Source of the DNA: Mucilaginibacter pankratovii
GTDB taxonomy: Bacteria; Bacteroidota; Bacteroidia; Sphingobacteriales; Sphingobacteriaceae
Length of the DNA: 64,000 nt
Assembly (NCBI RefSeq): GCF_014773265.1
Contig: NZ_JACWMY010000004.1
Span: 186,001-250,000, forward strand
Direction: 5' to 3'
Shown piece by piece: positions 1 through 8,120 of the stretch. Every line of letters begins with the position of its first letter. Within the stretch, counting starts at the first letter, position 1. Both the position numbers and the translations under genes were made by a program. The notes under the pieces were generated by a model that saw nothing but the letters and a program-made list of their open reading frames with translations, searched no databases and had not been told where the DNA came from.

Positions 1-1
1 G

Positions 2-301
2 CACTATCGCAAATTTTTGTTGGATAAACTTAGCTACCGGATAGGTAAGGAGTGCGTAATTGATTTTGAACAGGATATTATCGAAACAAAGGATGTAACC
101 GGCGAAAGCAAAATAAATACCAGCGAATTATCAGAGATCAACGAAATAGGCACGCACTACTTCGTTCGCCTAAAAACGGGTGATGCATTGGTTATTCCAA
201 AGCAGCAGGTGAATAATAATTCGTTTGTAGAAGATCTGCTCGCCATATTTCAAAATCCCGAAATTGAAGTGACTAAAGAATTGGACTGGCGGTGGAAGTA
301 A
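2..301 (+). CDS. YcxB-like domain protein, C-terminal part (5' truncated by window edge)
   Basis: The frame is open from the first bases of the window (H-Y-R-K-F-L-L-D-K...), so this is the end of a longer gene; a TTG at 17 is in frame but is unlikely to be the real start. The visible part, about 100 residues, has alternating short beta-like segments and the stretch TGDALVIPKQQV, which resembles the soluble C-terminal domain of YcxB-type membrane proteins (N-terminal membrane helices would lie outside the window). Its stop overlaps the start of the following acetyltransferase by a few bases, so the two are probably co-transcribed. No enzymatic function is known for this family. The family call rests on pattern memory only. 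Confidence 0.5.
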   Translation, partial: HYRKFLLDKLSYRIGKECVIDFEQDIIETKDVTGESKINTSELSEINEIGTHYFVRLKTGDALVIPKQQVNNNSFVEDLLAIFQNPEIEVTKELDWRWK

Positions 302-729
302 ACCGTTTACTTATCAGAGAATACCGGGCAGAGGACCGCACGGTACTTGCTCATATTTATCAGCAAAGCCGTGTTAAAACCTTTTACTGGCTGGATATCT
401 CCGCGTACGGGTTTGAGGACTTTGACAGGGATACCAAAGAGGAGAAGATATTGGTTGCATTGCTAAATGGTGAGGTTGCCGGTTTTCTATCAATTTGGAT
501 GCCCGATAATTTTATACACCATTTATATATCCACCCAGGTTTTGTTAATAAAGGGATTGGAAAAGCCTTGCTTAATGTAGCTATTAAATTGTTTGACTCA
601 CCCTTGCGGCTAAAATGCCTCGAAAGAAACGAAAACGCCATAGCGTTTTATCTGTCGCAAGGCTGGATAGTGCAAGGCGAAGGAGTGGATGCAAATGGGG
701 CTTACCTCGAGTTAACCAACCCAACGTAA
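292..729 (+). CDS. GNAT family N-acetyltransferase
   Basis: A 145-residue protein with the GNAT fold: N-terminal IREYRAEDRTVLAHIYQQSR, a central acceptor strand ending in the FLSIWMPDNFIHHLYIHPGF segment, and the acetyl-CoA loop in the form NKGIGKALL around residues 86-94 (Q/R-x-x-G-x-G/A type). The late ERNENAIAFYLSQGW is the usual C-terminal helix-strand of the family. It would transfer an acetyl group from acetyl-CoA to a small amine or protein terminus; the substrate cannot be read from the sequence. The start is GTG at 292, overlapping the upstream stop, which suggests translational coupling. A hairpin terminator follows at once. Confidence 0.85.
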   Translation: MEVNRLLIREYRAEDRTVLAHIYQQSRVKTFYWLDISAYGFEDFDRDTKEEKILVALLNGEVAGFLSIWMPDNFIHHLYIHPGFVNKGIGKALLNVAIKLFDSPLRLKCLERNENAIAFYLSQGWIVQGEGVDANGAYLELTNPT

Positions 730-742
730 CATATTTGTATCA

Positions 743-770
743 GCCCCGAATTGTAGGGGCCTTTTTATTT
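743..770 (+). terminator. Rho-independent terminator after GNAT gene
   Basis: Stem GCCCC/GGGGC around an 8-base loop followed by CTTTTTATTTTA, placed 14 bases after the acetyltransferase stop codon. Confidence 0.75.
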
Positions 771-806
771 TATTATGTACTTTTAAAGCGATAATAGAAT
801 AGCCCC

Positions 807-2663
807 ATGAAAAAAACGCTTCTCATCGCTTTCAGCTTTTTCCTTTTAGCCTTCCCCTCCTTCGCACAAGGCGATGCCGCTTATATAAAAGATAATTACA
901 CTAAGTTTGAGTACGAAGTGCCCATGCGCGATGGTAAAAAACTGTTCACATCGGTGTACGTACCCAAAGATCAAACAAAAAAGTATCCCATCATGATGGA
1001 CCGCACCCCTTATAGCGTCGCGCCTTATGGGGTAGATAAATACAAGGGCAGCCTTGGCCCCTCGCCGCAGTTTTTAAAAGACGGTTACATATTTGTTTAC
1101 CAGGATGTGCGCGGCCGCTGGATGAGCGAGGGTATTTATGAAGAAATGACGCCCGAAAAGGAAGTACATAAAACCAATAACGATGTAGATGAGGGTACCG
1201 ACACCTACGATACCATAGACTGGCTGCTGAAAAACCTGCCGAACAATAATGGCAAAGTAGGGGTGTGGGGCATATCCTATCCCGGGTTTTATACCACAAC
1301 GGCTTTGCTGAGCCGTCACCCTGCATTGGTCGCGGCCTCGCCGCAGGCACCAATTGCCGATCTTTGGCGCGATGATGCTTTCCATAATGGAGCATTCTTT
1401 TTAGTGGCCAACTTTGGTTTCTACCCGGGCTTTACCAACAGGCAGGATGATAAACCCACCCAGCGCCGCGGCGGTCGTTTTAACCCGGGCACTAACGATG
1501 GGTACAAGTTCTTTTTGGAAATGGGATCGATGAAAAACAGCAACGATAAGTATTTTAAAGATACCATACGCCTGTGGAACGAAATGATGGATCACCCTAA
1601 TTACGACCAGCATTGGAAAGACCGTAACGTGTTGCCCCACCTGCACGATATTAAAACCGCGGTATTGGTAACAGGTGGCTGGTACGATGCCGAAGACCTG
1701 TATGGCGCTATCAATACCTATAAAACCTTAGCCCAAAAGAACCCCGCCACGCCGGTTTACTTTGCCATGGGCCCCTGGGTGCACGGCGGCTGGGCACGCG
1801 GTAATGGCGACCACTTGGGCGATGTAAGCTTCGGCGGGCCAACCGGGCCGTATTACCGCGATAAAATTGAGTTTGCTTTCTTTAGTCATTATTTAAAAGG
1901 CACCCCGCTGGATCTGCCGAAGGTTTCTACTTTCCAAACCGGCGTAAACCAATGGAAAAGCTACAACACCTGGCCCCCAAAAGAGGCTGAAGAAAAAAAC
2001 CTTTACCTGCTGCCCGGAGGTAAACTATCCTTCAGCGCGCCAACCGCGGCTACGGATGATTATAAAGAATACGTATCAGACCCGATGAACCCGGTACCCT
2101 TTATAGATGGTACAGATTTCGACATGAAACGCGAGTATATGACCGCCGATAACCGCTTTGCCGAAAAACGCGCCGATGTGCTTACCTATAAAACAGAAGT
2201 GCTGGATAAGGACGTAACCATAGCCGGCAACATTTGGGCAAACCTGAAATTCAGCACCACAGGTACCGATGCCGACCTTGTGGTAAAAGTGCTCGATGTT
2301 TACCCGGATACCGCCACCAACAACCAATTCACCGCTAAAGAGATAAACATGGCGGGTTACGAGCAAATGGTACGCAGCGAGCCTATCCGCGGCAAGTTCC
2401 GTAACAGTTTTGAAAAAACCGAGCCATTTGTGCCCGGCAAGGTAACCCCCGTAAACTTTGAGCTGCAGGATGTATTGCACACCTTTAAAAAGGGCCACCG
2501 CATTATGGTGCAGATCCAAAGCACCTGGTTCCCGCTGATTGACAGGAACACCCAGCAGTTTCAGGATATTATGAAGGCTAAGGATACCGATTTTAAGAAG
2601 GAAACCCATCGGGTGTACAGCTCAAAGGCACATCCAAGCTTTTTAAAGGTGAGGGTGATGTAG
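807..2663 (+). CDS. Secreted CocE/NonD-family hydrolase (alpha-amino acid ester hydrolase / X-Pro dipeptidyl-peptidase type)
   Basis: A 618-residue protein starting with a clear signal peptide (MKKTLLIAFSFFLLAFPSFA, cleavage about residue 20-21), so it probably acts in the periplasm. The alpha/beta-hydrolase domain has the nucleophile elbow GISYPG with Ser157, the upstream YQDVRGRW oxyanion-region motif near residue 98, and candidate acid and base in GGWYDAEDLYG and MGPWVHGGW. The last 200 residues form the jelly-roll domain seen in CocE, glutaryl-7-ACA acylase and alpha-amino acid ester hydrolases, and the length matches those enzymes. Expected reaction: hydrolysis of an amide or ester next to a small acyl or amino acyl group. 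Substrate unknown. Monocistronic as far as can be seen. Confidence 0.9.
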   Translation: MKKTLLIAFSFFLLAFPSFAQGDAAYIKDNYTKFEYEVPMRDGKKLFTSVYVPKDQTKKYPIMMDRTPYSVAPYGVDKYKGSLGPSPQFLKDGYIFVYQDVRGRWMSEGIYEEMTPEKEVHKTNNDVDEGTDTYDTIDWLLKNLPNNNGKVGVWGISYPGFYTTTALLSRHPALVAASPQAPIADLWRDDAFHNGAFFLVANFGFYPGFTNRQDDKPTQRRGGRFNPGTNDGYKFFLEMGSMKNSNDKYFKDTIRLWNEMMDHPNYDQHWKDRNVLPHLHDIKTAVLVTGGWYDAEDLYGAINTYKTLAQKNPATPVYFAMGPWVHGGWARGNGDHLGDVSFGGPTGPYYRDKIEFAFFSHYLKGTPLDLPKVSTFQTGVNQWKSYNTWPPKEAEEKNLYLLPGGKLSFSAPTAATDDYKEYVSDPMNPVPFIDGTDFDMKREYMTADNRFAEKRADVLTYKTEVLDKDVTIAGNIWANLKFSTTGTDADLVVKVLDVYPDTATNNQFTAKEINMAGYEQMVRSEPIRGKFRNSFEKTEPFVPGKVTPVNFELQDVLHTFKKGHRIMVQIQSTWFPLIDRNTQQFQDIMKAKDTDFKKETHRVYSSKAHPSFLKVRVM

Positions 2664-2746
2664 TGTAAAAAGGCTGCGCTTGTTTCGTGTGCTTAACGCG
2701 CGTTTTTACGGCAAGCCCGCCCGCAATTTGGGCTAAAAAAGTTTAC

Positions 2747-2778
2747 AAAAGTTAACACATTTCAAAGTGTTAACTTTT
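2747..2778. promoter_or_regulatory. Perfect 12-bp palindrome AAAAGTTAACAC/GTGTTAACTTTT
   Basis: Two perfect 12-base arms separated by 8 bases, 84 bases after the hydrolase stop codon. It ends in TTTT, so it could terminate transcription from either side, or it could be an operator for the small membrane protein gene that starts at 2951. Nothing else is recognised in the 2664-2950 spacer, which is AT-rich. Confidence 0.45.
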
Positions 2779-2950
2779 AATATGTTGATAATCAGATTGT
2801 TGATTTTTTTAAGAGTTAACATAAAAGACACCTTTTTTACCCGCAACTTTGGCTATATTATGTTTATGAGCTTAAAGCTGCAACCTTAAGTGTTGTTTAA
2901 TAAACTTACCAATTACCTGTAAATAGGTGACGCTAATAGTTGAGTAATTT

Positions 2951-3346
2951 ATGTGGTGGTATAAAGAAACAAATCCAGATTACGAACAAATTCACGGGAT
3001 TATGTTGAAAATTATGATCCCTATCATTATTCCATTGATTGCTTTTATAGTTTGGGCAAGTTACCCTTGGTTGAGCCGTGATGAAATGCTAATTAAAGAT
3101 TCTCCATTGCTTGTCATACACGGTAAAGTTGATTCAATTTACAACGACGAGGACAATCACAATATTAAAACCTATCGGCTAACAAATAGACATACATATT
3201 TTCTGCAAGAATCAACCTCAATTAAGGTGAATTTGGGGGATTCTTTATCTAAACTAAAAGGGTCAGAAAAAGTATACATCGTAAAAGCAGGAGGTGAAAA
3301 AATCACTGTGGACTATAAGGATTTAATGTTAGAACTTGCTAACTAA
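2951..3346 (+). CDS. Small single-pass membrane protein of unknown function
   Basis: A 131-residue protein I do not recognise. The N-terminal 17 residues are polar and aromatic, followed by one strongly hydrophobic segment (about residues 19-38, IMLKIMIPIIIPLIAFIVWA). The remaining 90 residues are soluble and mixed in charge with alternating beta-like stretches (LLVIHGKVDSIYN, KTYRLTNRHTYFL, SIKVNLGDSL, KVYIVKAGGEKITVDY), which suggests a small beta domain on one side of the membrane. Base composition is more AT-rich than the flanking hydrolase. It stands alone between a forward gene and a reverse gene. Confidence 0.6.
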   Translation: MWWYKETNPDYEQIHGIMLKIMIPIIIPLIAFIVWASYPWLSRDEMLIKDSPLLVIHGKVDSIYNDEDNHNIKTYRLTNRHTYFLQESTSIKVNLGDSLSKLKGSEKVYIVKAGGEKITVDYKDLMLELAN

Positions 3347-3400
3347 TTTATGCAAGTGACTTCCTGAATATCGGGGTTTGTAAAAAACAAGCCTTTTCTC

Positions 3401-3766
3401 CTACATCCACACCACCACCGCCATTAAAGCTATCGCCGCAGGCAAAAGCTGCTTTATTAAAATACCCTTGCTGGCGGTAAGCCCGCCGTAAAGCCCGGCC
3501 GCAACAACACAGCCTAAAAAGAACATCGCCACGTTTTTGGCCCACAGTGGGTCGCTTATAAGCAGCGACCAGATCAGCCCCGCTGCTAAGAAACCATTGT
3601 ACAGGCCCTGGTTTGCAGCAAGTGTTTTGGTAGGTTCAAACAGGTGTTCGGGCAAAGATTTAAAAGTTGCCTTGCCTTTAGTGGTCCAGGCAAACATTTC
3701 TATCCATAGGATATAAATATGTTCAAGGGCTACTACGGCTATCAGTATCAGTGCAATAAGTTTCAT
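3401..3766 (-). CDS. DUF1304 family small membrane protein
   Basis: A 121-residue protein with four hydrophobic helices (about residues 3-22, 53-71, 75-96, 103-121) and the family signature near the first helix, ALEHIYILWIEMFAWT, followed by LAANQGLYNGFLAAGLIW. This pattern (EH...Y...E...W, then NQGLYNGFLA) is typical of DUF1304 (YqjF-like inner membrane proteins). The function of the family is not established. The gene stands alone and reads towards the preceding forward gene. Confidence 0.85.
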   Translation of the reverse strand: MKLIALILIAVVALEHIYILWIEMFAWTTKGKATFKSLPEHLFEPTKTLAANQGLYNGFLAAGLIWSLLISDPLWAKNVAMFFLGCVVAAGLYGGLTASKGILIKQLLPAAIALMAVVVWM

Positions 3767-3824
3767 ACGTTTGGGTCTATTTTTCTAAATTACAAAAAAT
3801 CGTCATACCCTTTAAGCTACCATT

Positions 3825-4250
3825 ATGCCAAAAGCTACTAATCTACAACTCAACGCCATCCAGCACATTGGTATCCCGGTTACCAATATCATCAATTCAC
3901 AAGCCTTTTACGAGCGCCTTGGCTTTGCCAATGTAATGCAGGCCGGTTTTGGTGCCGAAGACCAGCGCGGAACTTGTGTAATGATGAAACGGGGCAGTAT
4001 GATAATGGAACTTTACCAGCTTCCCGCGATAGAACTCACCGAAATAAGAACGCGGAAGAACGGGCACATAGACCATGTTGCTTTTGATGTGCCGGATATT
4101 GATGTAGCTTACAATACCATACAACAGGCGGGTTTTGATATTATTGAACCGGAGCCGGTATTTCTGCAATTTTGGGAGCGGGGCTGCAGGTACTTCAACA
4201 TCACCGGGCCGGATGGCGAGCGGCTGGAATTTAACCAGGTGCTCCTCTAA
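3825..4250 (+). CDS. VOC family (glyoxalase/bleomycin resistance fold) protein
   Basis: A 141-residue protein with the two beta-alpha-beta-beta-beta modules of the vicinal oxygen chelate fold. The first begins AIQHIGIPVTNIINSQAFYERLGF, the second at about residue 80 with GHIDHVAFDVPDIDVAYNTI, and the chain ends in GPDGERLEFNQVLL. Candidate metal ligands at the usual places are the His of QHIG, an acidic residue in the first module, the His of IDHVAF and the final Glu of LEFNQ. Members may be lyases, dioxygenases or binding proteins; the reaction here cannot be assigned. Confidence 0.88.
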   Translation: MPKATNLQLNAIQHIGIPVTNIINSQAFYERLGFANVMQAGFGAEDQRGTCVMMKRGSMIMELYQLPAIELTEIRTRKNGHIDHVAFDVPDIDVAYNTIQQAGFDIIEPEPVFLQFWERGCRYFNITGPDGERLEFNQVLL

Positions 4251-4353
4251 ATGGATTGCCGGAATATCCCATAACTCAATAGTTGTTTAACAAGAGGTAA
4301 AAAATTTTACAAAAAGCTAAAATGTATGATGCAGATCATATTTAAATAAAGAA

Positions 4354-4384
4354 TTTGTACAATTCGAGTCAATTACTATGTTTG
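4354..4384 (+). promoter_or_regulatory. Bacteroidota housekeeping promoter (TTTG-N19-TATGTTTG)
   Basis: TTTG at 4354-4357 and TATGTTTG at 4377-4384 with exactly 19 bases between them match the Bacteroidota sigma-ABfr consensus TTTG-N19-TAnnTTTG at every fixed position. The site lies 12 bases before the next start codon, so the leader would be only a few bases long. Confidence 0.75.
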
Positions 4385-4395
4385 CATAGTAATAA

Positions 4396-4725
4396 TTGAT
4401 GATGAAGATTTCGGCGTTTAAGTATTTATTGGTGTTTGTCTGTTTGTTTTCCATACTGGAAAGAACAGGTATTGCCAATGGCTTAATAATCGATGTTCCC
4501 AAGCACCAGGCCGCCTGGCAACATCATCAGGATAGCGACGATGACGGCGCGGAGCCAAACCAAACAAAAGAAGTTGATCTGAAAGAATATTGGGCAATAA
4601 CCCATTCATCGATCAGCCTGCCATTGCTGGATGATTGTGGGCAAATAACCTATCACCAGGAACGAAGCTCCCATCATTTGGGCTGGATCTCGCCGGTGCC
4701 AACCCCTCCGCCTAACCGGGTTTAA
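4396..4725 (+). CDS. Small exported protein of unknown function
   Basis: Unrecognised protein of 109 residues. An N-terminal hydrophobic segment (KYLLVFVCLFSILERTGIA, about residues 9-27) looks like a signal peptide. The mature part is polar with a His/Asp-rich stretch (HQAAWQHHQDSDDDGAE) and ends in a Pro tail (SPVPTPPPNRV). His/Asp-rich small exported proteins are sometimes linked to metal handling, but no metal transporter lies next to it here, so that stays a guess. ATG codons at 4396, 4399 and 4402 are all possible starts; the exact promoter just upstream favours one of the first two. Confidence 0.6.
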   Translation: MMMKISAFKYLLVFVCLFSILERTGIANGLIIDVPKHQAAWQHHQDSDDDGAEPNQTKEVDLKEYWAITHSSISLPLLDDCGQITYHQERSSHHLGWISPVPTPPPNRV

Positions 4726-4800
4726 TTTAATTTTAATAGTCTTAATTAATGCCCGTGGTTAACCCGGGTAGCGTCTGTTTTTTTAAATTAAATCATTTCC

Positions 4801-5238
4801 ATGAACAAGAATCATCAAATATTATTTGCAATTTTAGGTATCGTATCAATTTTAGCACTCCACAAACCTGCGGCAGCACAACAACTTAAGGATAGCGAAT
4901 TGAAAAAGAATGTTACGCCAATAAGCAACTCTTTAAATTATATCAATCAGTTAAAGCCTGTTAGTTACGAATACAACCAGGAGGCTTATCAACAGCTTAA
5001 CCTTCCATCGGGCAAATACGTAGGGTTTCTCGCCGATGATGTTAAGCAGATACTACCTGCCGCAGTAAGCAAGCAAAGTAATTGGTACGCTAAGGGCAAG
5101 AATAGCCAGCGTGCCATAACCACCTTGCAAACCGACCTGGAAAAGCTGGTGCCCTTGCTGGTTGGAGCCGTGCAAGAGCAGCAGGCCGAAATAAACAGGC
5201 TCAAAGCAGAGCTGCAACAGCTTAAAGCTAATAAGTAG
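4801..5238 (+). CDS. Exported protein with peptidase S74-type (tail-fibre intramolecular chaperone) domain
   Basis: Protein of 145 residues with a signal peptide (about residues 1-26, ending PAAAQ) followed by an S74-like region. LKDSELKKNVTPISNSLNYINQLKPVSYEYN corresponds to the SDxRLKxNI...L..I..L.PV.Y.Y core of phage tail-fibre and endosialidase chaperone domains; GFLADDVKQILPAAV is the next block and a terminal coiled coil (EQQAEINRLKAELQQLK) follows. In these domains the chaperone helps a trimer fold and may be autocleaved at its N-terminal Ser. Here the domain stands almost alone, without a fibre part. Bacteroidota carry many such short forms of unknown role. Confidence 0.75.
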   Translation: MNKNHQILFAILGIVSILALHKPAAAQQLKDSELKKNVTPISNSLNYINQLKPVSYEYNQEAYQQLNLPSGKYVGFLADDVKQILPAAVSKQSNWYAKGKNSQRAITTLQTDLEKLVPLLVGAVQEQQAEINRLKAELQQLKANK

Positions 5239-5255
5239 GAATAGTACTTGTGTTG

Positions 5256-5288
5256 AACAGGCAGCACCACCACGGTGCTGCCTGTTTT
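5256..5288 (+). terminator. Rho-independent terminator
   Basis: Nearly perfect 14-bp stem AACAGGCAGCACC/GGTGCTGCCTGTT ending in TTTT, 18 bases after the S74-domain gene. Confidence 0.8.
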
Positions 5289-5359
5289 AATAAAAGATTA
5301 AAATTTACTTCGTTGTTTCATTAATGGCTTAATAAACGTATAGGATTAAAACTAACATT

Positions 5360-5785
5360 ATGATCAAGAAAATAACCTTCCTGCTTTGCCTGGTTGCTGC
5401 CGGTTTTGCGGCATGTAAAGAGAATAAAAATTCCGGCTGTGATGCTGCTCAGGTATGCACCGAGGAATTTAGATCGTTAGGAGTAACGTTTACAGATAAA
5501 GGTGGCAATAATGTTACCGTAAAAAATGTAACGGTTGTTAATTTGCGTACCAATATACCCCTGGTTGCCAAAAACGTGCTCGACCCGGGCTTTGCACCCT
5601 ATACCTATTTTATCGCTACCGATAGCAACAAAGATGAATTTTCCGTCAATGGCGATGATGTAAAGGTTACAGCAACCAGTACTGCTACCAATAAAACAGT
5701 TTCGGCTATTTTAAAAATATCGGGTGGAATCTGCAACTGCCATATCGGCAAAATTTCCGGCCCGGATAAGATAGTGTTTGAATAA
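5360..5785 (+). CDS. Putative lipoprotein, tandem paralogue A
   Basis: A 141-residue protein with a lipoprotein signal (hydrophobic LLCLVAAGFAAC, lipobox Cys19). The mature part carries GCDAAQVCTEEF near its start and a CNCH motif close to its end (about residues 129-132), with beta-rich sequence between them (VTFTDKGGNNVTVKNVTVVNLR, GDDVKVTATSTATNKTVSAILKISGG). The next gene encodes a clear paralogue with the same Cys pattern (GC-x5-C at the start, CxCH at the end). The Cys/His positions could bind a metal or form disulfides. No named family recognised; probably faces the periplasm or cell surface. Confidence 0.7.
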   Translation: MIKKITFLLCLVAAGFAACKENKNSGCDAAQVCTEEFRSLGVTFTDKGGNNVTVKNVTVVNLRTNIPLVAKNVLDPGFAPYTYFIATDSNKDEFSVNGDDVKVTATSTATNKTVSAILKISGGICNCHIGKISGPDKIVFE

Positions 5786-5845
5786 GTAGCATTTTCCTGC
5801 CAACAATTGCCGGTGTTTTACGTTACCCGTTAAAAGCCGATAGCC

Positions 5846-6280
5846 ATGATACGTAGCCTCTTCATAAAAACAATAGCATGTTTAGTTGTAATAACCGGTT
5901 TTGCCGCCTGCAGCAAGAAAATTAACAGCTCAGGTTGCCCTACCGGACAAATGTGTACCATGCAATTTGCCACGCTTAGTGTAAACTTTGTTGATAAGGC
6001 AGGTAAAGCCGTAACCGTAAAAAATGTAAAAGTGCTGAACCTGCGCAACAACACGGCTATTTTAGCACAGGGGATGAGCAGTATGGTTAACCAGGCGGGT
6101 AGCTACGTTTTCGTAACCGATGCCAATAAAAAGCAACTTTCTACCGAGGGCGACGACCTGAAAATAACTGCCACCAATGCCGCTACCAATAAAACAGTAT
6201 CGGCTATTTTAAAGGTTTCGGGCGGTTGCAATTGCCACGTCAATAAAGTATCGGGGGCGGATGATATCGTGTTCGAGTAA
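5846..6280 (+). CDS. Putative lipoprotein, tandem paralogue B
   Basis: A 144-residue paralogue of the preceding gene, 60 bases downstream on the same strand. It shares the lipobox (TGFAAC), the GC-x5-C motif (GCPTGQMCTMQF), the VTVKNVKVLNLR strand, the almost identical TATNKTVSAILK-type segment and the terminal CNCH with VSGADDIVFE. Divergence is spread along the whole length, so the duplication is not recent. The in-frame ATG at 5846 gives a short charged start before the hydrophobic core. Function unknown, as for paralogue A. Confidence 0.7.
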   Translation: MIRSLFIKTIACLVVITGFAACSKKINSSGCPTGQMCTMQFATLSVNFVDKAGKAVTVKNVKVLNLRNNTAILAQGMSSMVNQAGSYVFVTDANKKQLSTEGDDLKITATNAATNKTVSAILKVSGGCNCHVNKVSGADDIVFE

Positions 6281-6289
6281 CCGTTCGGC

Positions 6290-7114
6290 CTATTCCAATA
6301 CCACCGTTTTGTTCTTGTAAACAAACACCCGGTCATCAAACACCAGCTTAAGTGCCTTTGCCAATACGGCGGTTTCAATTTCTTTACCCGCTTTCACCAT
6401 ATCCTGCACCGTATGCGAGTGGTTTGCGGGTATAATTTGCTGCGCGATGATGGGACCTTCATCCAGCTGATCGGTTACATAATGTGCCGTTGCGCCAATG
6501 AGTTTCACGCCCCGTTCGTGTGCCTGCCGGTAAGGGCTGGCACCCGCAAATGCAGGTAAAAACGAGTGATGGATATTGATGATCCTTTTGCCGAAATGCC
6601 CCACAAAATCTGCCGATAGGATCCGCATAAATTTGGCCAGTACAATATAGTCGTATTCGTATTGCTCAATTATCTCCAGGAGATTATCTTCAAAAGCTCT
6701 GTTATCGCCCTCAAACAGTACAGGGTAAAAAGGGATATTAAACCGGCGGCAAATATCCTGCAGGGTGGCATGGTTGCCAATTACGCATTGCACCGTAGCG
6801 CCCAGCGTGTTAAAATAATTGCGCACCAGTATATCAGCCAGGCAATGGTACTCTTTGGTTACCAGCACAATAACTTTCTTTTCGGTATCAGGGTTTATTT
6901 TAACGATAGCGCCCTCGGGTAGTATCTGCAGCATATCCTTTTCCAGTTGGGCGGTTCCGTTTGTTTTATCCACCTCAATGCGCATAAAAAAAAGCTGCTC
7001 GGCATTGTCTACATGCTCCTGCATCGAAATAATATTGAATTGCTTTTGCGAAAGCAGGCCCGAAATGCCCGCTACCAGCCCAATACGGTCGGTACATTGT
7101 ATTACTATGATCAT
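6290..7114 (-). CDS. purU: Formyltetrahydrofolate deformylase
   Basis: A 274-residue protein matching PurU: an N-terminal ACT domain (IIVIQCTDRIGLVAGISGLL, residues 1-75) and a C-terminal formyltransferase-fold domain. The catalytic region contains IINIHHSFLPAFAGASPYRQA with the conserved His, and VTDQLDEGPIIAQQ with the conserved Asp. PurU hydrolyses 10-formyl-THF to THF and formate, balancing one-carbon units between purine synthesis and glycine/methionine metabolism; the ACT domain usually senses amino acids. Length is typical. The gene is convergent with the lipoprotein pair, with only a 9-base gap. Confidence 0.95.
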   Translation of the reverse strand: MIIVIQCTDRIGLVAGISGLLSQKQFNIISMQEHVDNAEQLFFMRIEVDKTNGTAQLEKDMLQILPEGAIVKINPDTEKKVIVLVTKEYHCLADILVRNYFNTLGATVQCVIGNHATLQDICRRFNIPFYPVLFEGDNRAFEDNLLEIIEQYEYDYIVLAKFMRILSADFVGHFGKRIINIHHSFLPAFAGASPYRQAHERGVKLIGATAHYVTDQLDEGPIIAQQIIPANHSHTVQDMVKAGKEIETAVLAKALKLVFDDRVFVYKNKTVVLE

Positions 7115-7154
7115 CTGAAAAAATCGTTTAAATAATTAGGTACTGTTAATTTTT

Positions 7155-7177
7155 CTGAACTCGAATTAAACGAATTT
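7155..7177 (+). repeat. Dispersed repeat word (solo copy of the 37.9-kb inverted repeat arm)
   Basis: These 23 bases are identical to part of the 25-base arms of the inverted repeat at 37886-37984 (core CGAATTAAACGAATT). It lies just upstream of purU in a 513-base spacer that contains no convincing gene. Confidence 0.75.
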
Positions 7178-7265
7178 TTTGGAATTAATTGGGTAAATAT
7201 CGGTAGGTAAAATTTCCCTGGGCGTTCGAAACCTTTGCATTCGTTTCTTGTCGCTCACATATTTG

Positions 7266-7425
7266 ACTCACCCCGACTCCGCTATCGCTGGTCGACCCTC
7301 TCTCCGCAAGCGGAAAGAGGGATAAAAAGCAAATGGCCCCAATTTCTCCCCCTCTTTGCGCAGCAGAGAAGGGGGCGGGGCCTGCCTGCCGGTAGGCAGG
7401 GGGAAGTCAACTCGCGACGCGGACA
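7266..7425. repeat. Palindromic intergenic element (copy of the 50.8-kb element)
   Basis: Starts ACTCACCCCGACTCCGCTA, contains two facing CCCTCTnnnnC/GnAGAGGG hairpin units and ends near GTCAACTCGCGACGCGGACATTT. The same layout and much of the sequence recur at 50778-50891. A separate perfect palindrome CTGCCTGCCGGTAGGCAG sits inside at about 7383-7400. The rest of the 7115-7627 spacer shows nothing coding. Confidence 0.75.
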
Positions 7426-7627
7426 TTTGTGCCATGTTTCGAACATTCAAGGTAAAATACCCGGACCCTAAGCAGGTAGCGTGAATTTGCTGCAATTGCT
7501 CGGGTGTTGTTACGCAAAAACGATTTTTGGCCAAATTCTTCCCACATCCTACCACCAAATGCACTGCTTAAGCCTGCTTTTTTCAAAATGAAAATTCAAA
7601 TTTCATTTTCACGGCGGGCCGCTGCGA

Positions 7628-8059
7628 CTATTGCTTTTTAAAAACAGCTATAATTATCCCGCTGCTCCCGCCTGCAGATGTTATCGTGTCGCGGGTGGTG
7701 ATCTGTAGTTTCCCGTTTACCGTGGTTATCTCGCCCTTTTGTTTACTGTTGAAGTAGAATCTTCCGTTGTCCACGTGCCATGCGGTCCGGGTGGTATCTG
7801 TACTGCCAACGGTGAAAGTTGAGTTGGGGCGGCATGGCGATGAACCTTTATAAAAGGCCCATGATGTATTATCTGCTCTTAAGATTAGCATATTATCAGC
7901 GAGGCATGGCGTGTTTTCAATGCTGTAAGTAGCGGAAGAAAAGGCGCTCCAGGAGTACAGGCTATACGTGCCAACCGCGTCTATTTCAGCCGTTTTTTCT
8001 TTTTTACAGGTGGTAAGAAGCAGGATTGCTAAAAGGCTTAGTATTAGTTTCTTATTCAT
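7628..8059 (-). CDS. Putative lipoprotein, lipocalin-like
   Basis: A 143-residue protein with a lipoprotein signal (LLAILLLTTCKKEKTAEI, lipobox Cys about residue 18; the KKEK after the Cys is typical of Bacteroidota lipoproteins). The mature part begins DAVGTYSLYSW and continues as short beta strands with a Cys pair (NTPCLADN and SSPCRPN), as in the lipocalin-like lipoproteins common in this phylum. No enzyme motif is visible. It reads away from mraZ, with a 134-base spacer between the two starts. Confidence 0.65.
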   Translation of the reverse strand: MNKKLILSLLAILLLTTCKKEKTAEIDAVGTYSLYSWSAFSSATYSIENTPCLADNMLILRADNTSWAFYKGSSPCRPNSTFTVGSTDTTRTAWHVDNGRFYFNSKQKGEITTVNGKLQITTRDTITSAGGSSGIIIAVFKKQ

Positions 8060-8120
8060 CTAAGGTTAGGTTTTCAGAAATCGAATATACAAAAAACAGG
8101 CCAAAAAATGTTGAAAACTT

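Noticed and set aside
2076..2609. Reverse-strand open frame of 177 codons inside the CocE-type gene
   Set aside because: Antisense to a fully conserved enzyme domain; no motifs.
7235..7564. Open frames on both strands in the purU-lipoprotein spacer
   Set aside because: They translate the palindromic element and its flanks (for example PSLLRKEGEKLG) and show no conserved pattern.
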